A DNA stretch of 64,000 nt from assembly GCA_963761705.1 (NCBI GenBank), contig CAVXHK010000001.1, positions 1,302,001 to 1,366,000 of the forward strand. The letters run 5' to 3'. The notes below the pieces were generated by a model. The model was given only the letters and a program-made list of their open reading frames with translations. It was not told the origin of the DNA and did no database searches. Below are positions 56,540-64,000 of the stretch, in pieces. Positions within the stretch are counted from its first letter, which is position 1; the number at the start of each line of letters is the position of its first letter. Position numbers and translations under genes: made by a program. The DNA is from CAVVKW01 sp963761705. GTDB lineage: Bacteria > Verrucomicrobiota > Verrucomicrobiia > Chthoniobacterales > JAATET01.

Positions 56540-57298
56540 ATGGCGCGGGGTTTGGTGGTCTCGGTGCACGATGTGTCGGTGGTGACTTGGCGGCGGGTGG
56601 ACTCGATGCTGGCGGAGTTGCGGGAGTGGGGGGTGGCGCGGACCGCATTGTTGGTGATCCCGAATCATCACGGGCGGGGGCGGATCTCGGAGGACGCTGA
56701 GTTTGCTGGGTGGCTGGCTGACCGCGTTGCGGAAGGGCACGAGGTGGTGGCGCACGGGTATTTTCATCGACGGGAGTCGGGCGCTGGGGACTCGTTCGTG
56801 AAGCGGCTGACGACTGAGCGGTACACGGCGGGGGAGGGAGAATTTTTTGATCCTCCGGAGGAGATGGCGTTTGCGTTGTTGGAGCGAGGGCTGGGGGAGT
56901 TTACCGCGATGGGCTTGAAGCGGCCGAGCGGGTTCGTGGCTCCGGCTTGGTTGCTGGGGGTCGAGGCGGTGCGGGCCGTGCGGCGGGCGGGATTTCGCTA
57001 CACGACGCGGATCGGGACCGTGGAAGAGCTGTCGACGGGGCGAGTCTGGGTGTCGCAGAGTCTGGTTTGGAGCGTGCGGGCGGCGTGGCGGCGGGCTTGC
57101 AGTCTGGCGTGGAACGAGATGTTGCTACGCAGGTTGGGTGACCGGGGCCTCGTGCGGGTGGGATTGCACCCGCCGGATTGGGATTTTCCGCGAGTGAGGG
57201 AGCAGGTTCGGAGTTGTCTCCGGCGAGCGCTTGCGACTCGGGGAGCGATGACCTATGACGGATGGCTCGATCAACCAGCGGTCGATCCGGTGAAATGA
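56540..57298 (+). CDS. DUF2334 polysaccharide-deacetylase-like protein
   Basis: A 252-residue protein of the NodB-like/DUF2334 family. It opens GLVVSVHDVSVVTWRRVDSML (catalytic Asp in VHD) and has the metal-binding EVVAHGYFHR (two His) and GFVAPAWLLG motif; Asp and two His form the metal site. It probably removes acetyl groups from a glycan or surface sugar. ATG 56540 is used because the frame upstream is the palindrome and non-coding text. It overlaps the PHP-glycosyltransferase by four bases (ATGA), so they act together. Confidence 0.85.
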   Translation: MARGLVVSVHDVSVVTWRRVDSMLAELREWGVARTALLVIPNHHGRGRISEDAEFAGWLADRVAEGHEVVAHGYFHRRESGAGDSFVKRLTTERYTAGEGEFFDPPEEMAFALLERGLGEFTAMGLKRPSGFVAPAWLLGVEAVRAVRRAGFRYTTRIGTVEELSTGRVWVSQSLVWSVRAAWRRACSLAWNEMLLRRLGDRGLVRVGLHPPDWDFPRVREQVRSCLRRALATRGAMTYDGWLDQPAVDPVK

Positions 57299-59697
57299 GC
57301 GCGAAGGCTGACCTCCACATTTACTCGAAATTTAGCGACCGCGCGGCGGATTGGGTGCTCCGTCGGCTAGATTTCCCGGCGAGTTTCTCCGATCCGCGAG
57401 ACGTTTATGATTCCTTGCGGGCGAGAGGGATGACGTTCGTGACTCTGACGGATCAAAACACGATCGCGGGCTGTCTGGAGATCGGCGGGCTGCCGGGGAC
57501 TTTTATCAGCGAAGAGGTGACCGCGAAGTTCCCGGAGGACGGGTGCCGGGTGAACGTGCTGGTGTACGGAATCACCGAGGCGCAACACCGGGAGCTGCAG
57601 GCGCTGCGGGAGAACATTTATGATCTGCAAAAATACGTGACCGCTGCTGGGATCGCGCACGCGGTGGCGCATCCGCTCCACGCTCTGCGGGAGGATCTCA
57701 AGCCGAGGCATCTGCAGAAGCTGGCGCTGCTTTTTCGCCATTTCGAGGGGGTGAACGGGCGGTATTCGGCGATTCTGAGCGACGTGGCGCGGTTTGCGCT
57801 CGGGAGGTTGACCGCGCGGGACATCGAACGGTTTGCCTCGGCGACGGGAATCGAGCCGACGCACGAGGAGGCGGAGCGGAAGGTCTTCGTGGGTGGGAGC
57901 GATGATCACGGCGGGATCTTTCCGGCCCGGGCGTGGACGGAAACCGCAGACAGCGCGTCGGTCGGGGAGTTTTTGGAAAACGTCCGCGCGGGGCGGTGCG
58001 AGGCGGCCGGGCGATCCGGGAGCGCGCTGGCGATGGCGCACGGGACCTACAACGTGGCGTTTGCTTTCGCGAAGGCGCGGCTGTCGGTCAAAGCGCACGA
58101 GCCGGGGGTTGGGCTCATCGAGAAGATGTTCTCGCGGTTCATGGAGGGGCGCGATCCGACGGAGTTCACGTTCGGCGAAAAGTTAAATTTCCTCGCTCAG
58201 GGCGTGGTGAGCGGGAAGATCTTCGAAATGGCCCGGCCGGGGCACACGTCGCTCTGGAAGGAGCTCGCGACGTATTTTTCCGAACCGACGGTCAAGGCGG
58301 CCCTGGCCGAGGCGACCGAAGGCGTCGAGGAGTCGGAGCGGCGGGCGTTCCTCATGGCGAACCTCATCGCCAACCAACTGGGCTTTCGATTTTTCAATCA
58401 ATTCATCGGGCAGATCACGTCAGGAAAGATCATCGAAAGCATTCAGACGATCAGCCCGCTCGTGCCAATCATCGCGCTGCTGAGTCCCTACATTCACGCC
58501 TTTCGGATGCCCAAGCGGGAGTGGCTTTCGTCGATGAGTCACGGGCTGTGTGGCGACGTGCCGGATGAGCTGACGAACCGGCGGCGGGTTTGGTTCACCG
58601 ACACGCTCGAAGACGTCAACGGCGTGGCGACGACCATCAAGCGCATGACAACGGCGGGTGTCGCGGCCGGGCACGATCTCACGGTTGTGGTGTCGAGTCC
58701 GGAGATCGCGGAAATGGGGATCCCTCTCAAAAATTTCCCACCGGTCGGCGAGTTCGAACTTCCGGAGTACGAGTTGCAACGGCTGAGCTTTCCGCCGGTG
58801 CTGGAGATGGCCGAGTGGATGGCGAGCCGGAACGTGGGCGAGGTCATCATCAGCACGCCTGGACCCGTGGGCTTGGCCGCGCTCGCGGCGGCGAAGGTGC
58901 TTGGGGTGCGCACGGCGGGCATCTACCACACGGATTTCCCGCAATACGTCCGTATTCTCACGGACGACTCATTCATGGAAACGCTCACGTGGAACTTCAT
59001 GCACTGGTTCTACAGCCAGTTCGACGTTGTCTGGGTGAACTCGGAGGATTACCGCAAGGAATGGGTCGCGCGGGGGATTCCGAAGGAGCGGCTCAAAATC
59101 CTGCCGCGCGGATTGGACATCGAATTGTTCCACCCATCGCGGCGCGACGACGGGTTCTGGAGAGACCGCGGACTGCGCGATGGCGAGCTCGCGATGCTTT
59201 ACGTCGGGCGGGTGTCAAAGGAGAAGAATCTGGACGTCACGGTAGCCGTCGTGCGGAAGCTGGCGGACGCGGGAGTGAAAGTGCGTCCCATCTTCGTGGG
59301 GGACGGGCCGTATCGGGCGGAAATGGGGCGGGCGCTGCCCGACGCGATTTTCACCGGAGTGTTGCGCGGGATGGACTTGGCGACGGCCTACGCGTCGGCC
59401 GATTTTTTCGTGTTTCCCAGCACGACCGATACGTTTGGCAACGTGATTCTCGAAGCGCAGGCGAGCGGACTCCCGACGATCGTGAGCGACGTGGGGGGGC
59501 CGAGGGATCTGGTGGACGATGGGGTCGACGGCTTTATCACGCGGGCCTTCGATGCGGAGGCGATCGCGACGCGGGTGCGAGAAATCGCCGGGGACACCGA
59601 GTTGCGCGAGCGGATGGGTGAGGCGGCGCGGACGGCGGTCGAGTCGCGAGATTGGGCGCGAGCGTTTGAACGATTTTGGGGGGCGTCGCCGGAGTGA
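57295..59697 (+). CDS. PHP-domain/glycosyltransferase (GT4) fusion protein
   Basis: An 800-residue two-domain protein. The N-terminal part (about 1-250) is PHP-like: ADLHIYSKFSDR near the start, TFVTLTDQNTI and GGSDDHGG, the metal ligands of this hydrolase fold. The C-terminal part (about 430-795) is a GT4 glycosyltransferase with AGIYHTDFPQYVRILT, a nucleotide region LKILPRGLDIELFHPS, LYVGRVSKEKNLDV and the GxE-type FVFPSTTDTFGNVILEAQASGLP. The middle contains a helical linker. Known relatives place GT4 with PHP modules in glycolipid synthesis. Coupled to the DUF2334 deacetylase upstream. Confidence 0.85.
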   Translation: MSAKADLHIYSKFSDRAADWVLRRLDFPASFSDPRDVYDSLRARGMTFVTLTDQNTIAGCLEIGGLPGTFISEEVTAKFPEDGCRVNVLVYGITEAQHRELQALRENIYDLQKYVTAAGIAHAVAHPLHALREDLKPRHLQKLALLFRHFEGVNGRYSAILSDVARFALGRLTARDIERFASATGIEPTHEEAERKVFVGGSDDHGGIFPARAWTETADSASVGEFLENVRAGRCEAAGRSGSALAMAHGTYNVAFAFAKARLSVKAHEPGVGLIEKMFSRFMEGRDPTEFTFGEKLNFLAQGVVSGKIFEMARPGHTSLWKELATYFSEPTVKAALAEATEGVEESERRAFLMANLIANQLGFRFFNQFIGQITSGKIIESIQTISPLVPIIALLSPYIHAFRMPKREWLSSMSHGLCGDVPDELTNRRRVWFTDTLEDVNGVATTIKRMTTAGVAAGHDLTVVVSSPEIAEMGIPLKNFPPVGEFELPEYELQRLSFPPVLEMAEWMASRNVGEVIISTPGPVGLAALAAAKVLGVRTAGIYHTDFPQYVRILTDDSFMETLTWNFMHWFYSQFDVVWVNSEDYRKEWVARGIPKERLKILPRGLDIELFHPSRRDDGFWRDRGLRDGELAMLYVGRVSKEKNLDVTVAVVRKLADAGVKVRPIFVGDGPYRAEMGRALPDAIFTGVLRGMDLATAYASADFFVFPSTTDTFGNVILEAQASGLPTIVSDVGGPRDLVDDGVDGFITRAFDAEAIATRVREIAGDTELRERMGEAARTAVESRDWARAFERFWGASPE

Positions 59698-59701
59698 GGA
59701 C

Positions 59702-59785
59702 GCGGCGGCCCCGCCGCTTTGGGTGGTGCGTCGGCTGGAGCCAGAGCGAAACTGAGGCCGCCGCAGCGGGCAGGCCCGTGCCACG
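59702..59785. repeat. Two GC-rich palindromes after the glycosyltransferase gene
   Basis: GCGGCGG-CC-CCGCCGC at 59702-59717 and GCGGGC-A-GGCCCGTGCCACG at 59766-59785, in the 125-base gap between convergent genes. The first may act as a terminator; neither has a T-run. Confidence 0.45.
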
Positions 59786-59822
59786 ATGCGTGGTTTCGGC
59801 TCCCCACGATCGACTCGGTTCG

Positions 59823-60923
59823 CTACCGCTCCAGCTGGAGCTTGCGGATCCACTGTGGGTAGGACTTGCGAGCGTTCAGGACGCGGAGAATGCCGCGCTT
59901 GTCGATGATCCACACCGTGGGGAGGGCGTTGATGCCGAGGGGGCGGGCAACGGCGTTTTCCCAGCCTTTTCCGTCGAAATAGGTTGGCCAGGTGATGTCG
60001 AAAGCTTTGAGCGCGGCGTCGAGGTTGGCGCGTTGTTCGTCGAAACTGACGGTTATAATCTGAAGATTGTCTTTGGGGATCTTGCGGATGTCGTCGACGA
60101 AGTCGCGCATCCAGAGACCAGCGGGCGGGCTCTCGGCGGCCCAGAAGATGAGGACAATGACTTGGCCGCGGAGACGGGCGAGATCGACGGTGCGGCCTTG
60201 GATGGTTTCGAATTTTGCTTCGACGGTGCGACCGAGCGAGTCCATCCGGCGGAAGTCGTCCGCGATCCGGTCGTCGAGTGCGGGTTCTTTGGATAGCTGG
60301 CGAGCGCGGGTAAGGAGGTCGCGCATGGTGTTGGGAACTTCGTCGCAGAGCGTAGCCGCTTCGACGAGCAGGCGAGGGGATCGGATGTCGCCGGGGAAGC
60401 GGGCGGCAAAGTTGCTGGCAGCCGTGACGATCGCTTCTCGGATGTCCTGATCGCGTCCTTCGATGGTCTGCATCTGGAGCGAGATGCGGCGGAAGGTGGC
60501 GTCGGCGAGCTTTTCGCGCGGGATGCCCGGCGTTTTTTCCAAACGCATCAGTTCGCGGAGCGCCTCGGCGACGAGGGTCGGCTTGCTCTCCATGTTGCCT
60601 TCGGCGGCGTCGATGCTGGCGAGGCGAAGCTGGGCGTCGAAGGTGCGGGGGTCGTCGGGGTAGCTGCCAATGAACGATCGGAGGGCGGCTCGGTGCTTCG
60701 TGAAATGGGCGCGGGCGAGACGAACAGCCTCGTCGCGGCTGGCTGGCTCGGTCGCCGGGCCTTTGTCGAGTTCGGTGATGACAGCCCAGTCGTCGGTCGG
60801 GGTGGCCTCGGCTGGTTGCGGAACGGCCCAAAAAGCTAGGAGGGTGAGTGTCAGCAGGGCTAGGCGCCGTGCGCGATTAGGTGGGTCGGCGACTGAAATT
60901 CGGAGGTCTTTGAGACCCGGCAT
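59823..60923 (-). CDS. Thioredoxin-like (redoxin/TlpA-type) protein without active-site cysteines
   Basis: A 366-residue exported protein: signal region LRISVADPPNRARRLALLTLTLLAFWAVPQPAEA, a middle helical domain of unknown type with many Arg and Glu (TKHRAALRSFIGSYPDDP), then a C-terminal TlpA-like domain (VIVLIFWAAESPPAGLWMRDFVDDIRKI ... NALPTVWIIDKRGIL). Where CxxC should be, the text is ESPPAG, so the redox centre is missing. ATG 60923 begins the signal region; the longer frame to 60983 is the palindrome. Possibly a chaperone-like or binding version of TlpA. Confidence 0.8.
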   Translation of the reverse strand: MPGLKDLRISVADPPNRARRLALLTLTLLAFWAVPQPAEATPTDDWAVITELDKGPATEPASRDEAVRLARAHFTKHRAALRSFIGSYPDDPRTFDAQLRLASIDAAEGNMESKPTLVAEALRELMRLEKTPGIPREKLADATFRRISLQMQTIEGRDQDIREAIVTAASNFAARFPGDIRSPRLLVEAATLCDEVPNTMRDLLTRARQLSKEPALDDRIADDFRRMDSLGRTVEAKFETIQGRTVDLARLRGQVIVLIFWAAESPPAGLWMRDFVDDIRKIPKDNLQIITVSFDEQRANLDAALKAFDITWPTYFDGKGWENAVARPLGINALPTVWIIDKRGILRVLNARKSYPQWIRKLQLER

Positions 60924-60933
60924 CGGCCTCGTT

Positions 60934-60966
60934 CGGCGGCCGGAAGCCGCCGCTCCTTGGAGTGGC
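60934..60966. repeat. Intergenic palindrome family copy 5
   Basis: CGGCGGCC-GGA-AGCCGCCG followed by CTCCTTGGAGTGGCC, nearly identical to the copy at 49544. Located between the thioredoxin-like gene and the endonuclease/exonuclease/phosphatase gene, on the minus strand. Confidence 0.75.
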
Positions 60967-60979
60967 CGACCCGTTGGGG

Positions 60980-61879
60980 TCATTTGTCCTGTGGCGTGAT
61001 GGCGGTGTAGATGGCGCGATGATCGCTGCCCTCCGCGAAGCCTTCGGAGCGGTTGATTCCGCTCTTCGACTCAATGACCTCGGGGAGAAGGCCCTTGTTT
61101 GCCATTAGGTAATCGATGCGCGAATAGATGTCGGCGTAGCCCCAGAAGTGGGTCCACACGTCCCCGTTCTCGTCGGCGAGTTGGAGAGCACTGAGTGAGT
61201 TGACGCCCGAGGCACCGAGGAGCTCTTTGATGGGGTACTCGTTGCGGGTGTCGTTGAAGTCGCCGAGGAGCAGGAGATTGACGTCCGGGTCTTCCTCGAT
61301 GATGCGGTTGGAATAGTTTTTGAGATACAAAGCTTCGCGCGCTCGCATCGTCGCTTGGTCGTATTCTGGGACGTCGCGCTTGGATTTGAAATGTACGCCG
61401 AGGACGCGCAGCTGATAGTTGGGATTGATTTGGATCGTGACGTCAAGGATGCCGCGAGACATGGAGCGGGGGATGCCTCCGATGTCAAATTGCACGGCAG
61501 TCTTGGAGTTGCGCTCGACGATGGGAAACTTGCTCAGCAGCGTGACGTGGCGGTCGGGGTCGGCGGCTTGGACGTATTCGGAATCGGCGTATTCGAGTCC
61601 TCTCGCTTTGAGGCGGGACTGGAGGTCGGCAAACTCCTCCTTCGAGCCGACCTCGATCACGCCAATAATGTCCGGTGCGACGTCGACGATGACTTGAACC
61701 GCGACGTTCTTCTCATCGTCCGGTTTCGAGGCCTCAGTTGAGCCTCGCTTCATCGTGAGCCAATTCTCGACGTTGTAGGCCGCGACGACGACCGGCTCGG
61801 GGGTCGCTGGCTGCGCGTGGGAACCTGAAATGACCGCCGCAATGGCGAAAGTCGCGCCAAGGAAACGCCGGTGAAGCAT
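60980..61879 (-). CDS. Endonuclease/exonuclease/phosphatase family protein
   Basis: A 299-residue secreted hydrolase with signal peptide (FLGATFAIAAVISGSHA) and the EEP fold: VVAAYNVENWL (catalytic Asn), IIGVIEVGSKEEF (metal Glu), VLGVHFKSKRD, LLLLGDFNDTRNEYPIKE (catalytic Asp/Asn) and EGSDHRAIYTAI (catalytic Asp-His). It may act on extracellular DNA, lipids or phosphates. Weak neighbours; could be cotranscribed with the thioredoxin-like gene, separated by a palindrome. Confidence 0.9.
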   Translation of the reverse strand: MLHRRFLGATFAIAAVISGSHAQPATPEPVVVAAYNVENWLTMKRGSTEASKPDDEKNVAVQVIVDVAPDIIGVIEVGSKEEFADLQSRLKARGLEYADSEYVQAADPDRHVTLLSKFPIVERNSKTAVQFDIGGIPRSMSRGILDVTIQINPNYQLRVLGVHFKSKRDVPEYDQATMRAREALYLKNYSNRIIEEDPDVNLLLLGDFNDTRNEYPIKELLGASGVNSLSALQLADENGDVWTHFWGYADIYSRIDYLMANKGLLPEVIESKSGINRSEGFAEGSDHRAIYTAITPQDK

Positions 61880-61914
61880 TTTGAGGAAAATCCGGACGAA
61901 GGCGGGGAGAGTGA

Positions 61915-62148
61915 TCAGGCTGTCTTGTGCGGCTGTTTACCCGGCTGCTCCTTGATCTCGAGTTCGGCAGCGGTCTTCTTGATCTCGTTGTCGAATTCGT
62001 CTTTCGCTTTGCGGAATTCACCGAGACTCTGGCCGATGCCGCGGGCAAGTTCTGGAAGTCGCTTCGCCCCGAAAAGAACGAGGACGATGACCGCGATCAT
62101 GACCATTTCGGGGAAGCCAGGCATGCCGAGAGCGAGGAAGGAGTTCAT
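61915..62148 (-). CDS. tatA: Twin-arginine translocase subunit TatA/TatE
   Basis: A 77-residue protein with a short N-terminal helix (PGFPEMVMIAVIVLVLFGAKRLPELARGIG, including the FGxxxLPELxxxxG hinge), an amphipathic helix QSLGEFRKAKDEFDNEIKKTAAE and a basic polar tail. It forms the pore-like oligomer of the Tat pathway. tatB and tatC are not in the window. Confidence 0.92.
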   Translation of the reverse strand: MNSFLALGMPGFPEMVMIAVIVLVLFGAKRLPELARGIGQSLGEFRKAKDEFDNEIKKTAAELEIKEQPGKQPHKTA

Positions 62149-62212
62149 CTTTTGAAAGTAACAGTGCCGAAGGCGGTTGCAACAGGAATTGCGGCGTTCG
62201 GGAACGCGTTGC

Positions 62213-62953
62213 TCAGCGGGATGGGAGGTCCCAGGCTGGAGCCAGCCTGGTGTATTCCGCCCGGGGGAGGAGGACGTAGTGCGGGTCGGCGTCGGTTCGG
62301 AGCCAGCGCATGAGGGGCACGAGGGTGTCTTGAGCCATGGTGGTGCAGCCAGCGGTCTTGCGGTCGGGACCGCGCTGGAGGTGAAAGAAAATGGCGGACC
62401 CGGCTCCGTGAACGGGCGGGTCGGCGTTGTGGCGAATCTCGACGAGCCAGCGGTGGAAGGGATCGCCGTGCTTCATGGCTTGCCCCTTGAACCAGGCGGG
62501 CGGGTTGGCCGGGTCGACGGTGACGTGCTGATTGTAGAGCGGGTTGGCGACGTCGTCGATCCACGCGTCGGCGGTGGTGATGGCGTGAAAAGGGTAATTG
62601 GCTCCAGCGGGGAGGGCGTCGTCGAAGGTGTAGATCTTGCCGATGGCGAAGAGACCCGCCGGGGCGCGCTTGTCGCCTTCGCGTTTGCGGAGACCGGATT
62701 GGTCCTGACCCGCGACGCCGCGGCCCCAGGCGAGGCCGTTTTTCCCGAGGAGGATGCGGCGCTCGGACGAGACGGGGGTCCATTCGGCCGTCGGTGAAGT
62801 GCGCTGGTAGAGCTGGAGGGTGCCAGTGGAGCTGTCCCACGTGTCGGTGAGACCGACGATGAGCTGGAGGCAGTCGGCCGGGAGTGGGGCTGCGGATGCG
62901 GTTGAACCGCAAATTGCACCGATCGCGCAGAGGAGGAGTGGGAGCGGACGCAC
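62213..62953 (-). CDS. L,D-transpeptidase-family protein
   Basis: A 246-residue exported YkuD-type enzyme: signal peptide ending near STASA, then a beta domain and the active-site region HLQRGPDRKTAGCTTM, with the catalytic Cys preceded by Gly and a His/Ser context. The PFHAITTADAW segment is also typical of the family. It would cross-link or anchor peptidoglycan or surface proteins. The last residues RLAPAWDLPSR are encoded by a palindrome, which appears to have supplied a new C-terminus. GTG start at 62953. Confidence 0.82.
   Translation of the reverse strand: MRPLPLLLCAIGAICGSTASAAPLPADCLQLIVGLTDTWDSSTGTLQLYQRTSPTAEWTPVSSERRILLGKNGLAWGRGVAGQDQSGLRKREGDKRAPAGLFAIGKIYTFDDALPAGANYPFHAITTADAWIDDVANPLYNQHVTVDPANPPAWFKGQAMKHGDPFHRWLVEIRHNADPPVHGAGSAIFFHLQRGPDRKTAGCTTMAQDTLVPLMRWLRTDADPHYVLLPRAEYTRLAPAWDLPSR
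62231..62250. repeat. Palindrome CCAGGCTGG-AG-CCAGCCTGG inside the L,D-transpeptidase 3' end
   Basis: A perfect nine-pair stem with a two-base loop, in the last codons of the transpeptidase gene. On the minus strand it encodes residues around LAPAWDLP. Confidence 0.6.
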
Positions 62954-63026
62954 GCCGCAAAATCTAGGCAGAGTGCCGAAGCTTGCAAGGTCTCACGCCA
63001 AATCCAGGGTCGAATGTTTCCGCCGA

Positions 63027-63290
63027 TCAGGTGGGCGTGCGTTCGGCGTTGATCGCGTCGAGCCAGCCGGTGGCCGGACGTCGTTGTCAAGCTCCCAGAA
63101 CATCTCGTCGCCCGGATCGTATTCCTCGATGGAACGGATTTTTTCGCGGATTGATTCGGGGCCGTCGAAGCTGATGAAGGGCCCGTTCGGGAGAGGCGAG
63201 TGGATGGGGGAAGGAGAACCTCCGAGCCGCGCGTGGAGGACGGGCCATTTTACACTCGATCCTGCGATTGAAACGCGGGGTGAGCGGGAT
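63027..63290 (-). pseudogene. C-terminal remnant of a glycosidase (GH18-like), frameshifted
   Basis: In the 443-base gap between the transpeptidase and the next gene, the minus strand reads PNGPFISFDGPESIREKIRS and EEYDPGDEMFWELDND, the end of a GH18-type barrel (FxSYDDPESIRxKxRY, GxMFWELxxD). A one-base shift then gives TGWLDAINAERTPT and a stop at 63027-63029. No start or upstream catalytic part is present. Remnant of a former chitinase-like gene; GH18 identity is tentative. Confidence 0.55.
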
Positions 63291-63396
63291 TTGATGATTG
63301 ATGGAACGCGCTCGGCGGCGCAGTGAATTGGGTGATGGGTGGGCGGACAATGATTGGGAAAAGCTGGTCTCGCGTCGTTTTGCGTCGGGCGGCAAG

Positions 63397-64000
63397 ATGC
63401 AACTTCCCGGAAAGACGGACTCTGGTGATCAGAACGATCTTAGATCGCCCCGGCGAATGACTTCCTCAAGTGGCTTCGACCGTTTGGTCACGATCATTGG
63501 AGCCTTCTCGGCGATTGCGATCGTTTTGTTGACCTCGCTCCGGCAGGTCGATACGCCCGATATTTTTTCTCACATCGCGTTGGGTGAGCGGGTTCTTTCC
63601 GGAGAATGGCCGCCCGTTTTGTCGAACCTCTACTTCACTCCCATCGCCTCCGGCTGGGAGGCGGATTTTCGGAACACGTTTCTGGGTGATGTTGCTCTCG
63701 CGGGAGTTGATCGTCTGGCCGGGCTTGCAGGGGTGCAAATTCTTTGCTTGGTGCTGTTGTTTGCGAGTGCGGTCCTGCTTTGGCGGTCGGCGGCTCCGGA
63801 GTCAATCGGTCGCCAACGTTGGCCATCTCTGCCGATGTGGTTTCTAGCAGCCGTTCTGGGCTTTGCGACCCTGCAACTTCAGGCTCCCCGCAACGCGGTC
63901 TTTTCGCTGCTGTTCGTGCCGTTGGTGTTGATCGGGGGTGATCGATATTTGCAACGCGGAAATCTTAAACTGCTGGCAGGTGTCGCTCTGCTTTTTGCGG
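63397..64000 (+). CDS. Polytopic membrane protein, 5' part only
   Basis: An open frame from ATG 63397 (or ATG 63457) to the end of the window. The visible 201 residues have at least four hydrophobic helices (RLVTIIGAFSAIAIVLLTS, VQILCLVLLFASAVLL, WFLAAVLGFATLQL, FSLLFVPLVLIGGD). The segment DTPDIFSHIALGERVLSGEWPP just after the first helix resembles the acidic extracytoplasmic loop of GT-C type membrane glycosyltransferases. The C-terminal part lies outside, so the family cannot be confirmed. Confidence 0.6.
   Translation, partial: MQLPGKTDSGDQNDLRSPRRMTSSSGFDRLVTIIGAFSAIAIVLLTSLRQVDTPDIFSHIALGERVLSGEWPPVLSNLYFTPIASGWEADFRNTFLGDVALAGVDRLAGLAGVQILCLVLLFASAVLLWRSAAPESIGRQRWPSLPMWFLAAVLGFATLQLQAPRNAVFSLLFVPLVLIGGDRYLQRGNLKLLAGVALLFA

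Overview
This is a high-GC, densely coded bacterial chromosome segment. I infer a member of the Verrucomicrobiota. Three things point there: PEP-CTERM sorting tails, pseudopilins with a GDGH/VDGH ending, and many small intergenic palindromes that read out as GGFQPP or GWKPALP peptides. There is no phage, plasmid, CRISPR or insertion-sequence signal. Neighbouring genes are often joined by 4-base ATGA/GTGA/TTGA overlaps, so many short operons can be read directly.

Left third (1-28 kb), mainly housekeeping: the 3' end of an allantoinase-like amidohydrolase, a sulfotransferase, citramalate synthase (cimA), a small membrane protein, an M48 protease, a coiled-coil zinc-ribbon protein, an acyltransferase-3, a lipid-anchored or membrane-anchored unknown with a probable frameshift, tRNA-Phe(GAA), an alpha/beta hydrolase, a J-domain-like protein, the tamA-tamB pair, metH, a decayed esterase, a universal stress protein, rarA, an AlkZ-related protein, an M29 aminopeptidase, a CNNM/CBS protein, rpsN, a GreA/B-like factor and a sugar acetyltransferase.

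Centre (28-41 kb), the most distinctive stretch: an MMPL/RND lipid-type exporter, a GNAT-like acyltransferase, a Trp-rich helical-repeat membrane protein, a 2051-residue fully reducing type I polyketide synthase (KS-AT-DH-ER-KR-ACP, arranged like mycocerosic acid synthase) and an extended SDR. The last three are translationally coupled. This looks like a compact locus that makes and exports a reduced polyketide or lipid.

Right part (41-64 kb): an NYN-LOTUS protein, a decayed barrel-like pseudogene flanked by an imperfect 51-base duplication, rhaM, a DUF456 protein and an OxyR homologue with C199/C208. Next comes a divergent locus (45.5-54.2 kb) centred on an AT-rich operator-like region. Its two arms carry two pseudopilins and three paralogous proteins sharing a GHxHxxW motif (choice-of-anchor M type), plus a DUF2946-like CxxC protein, a PCu(A)C copper chaperone, SCO and cytochrome c, which suggests a metal-responsive surface and copper-handling system. 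Beyond it lie ftsH, a DUF2334 deacetylase coupled to a PHP-glycosyltransferase fusion, a cysteine-less thioredoxin-like protein, an endonuclease/exonuclease/phosphatase, tatA, an L,D-transpeptidase, a glycosidase-like remnant and the 5' end of a polytopic membrane protein.

Four loci read as genes broken by single-base shifts (about 8.84, 20.78, 42.2-42.6 and 63.09 kb). Some could be sequence errors, but at least the esterase and the 42 kb remnant show further decay.
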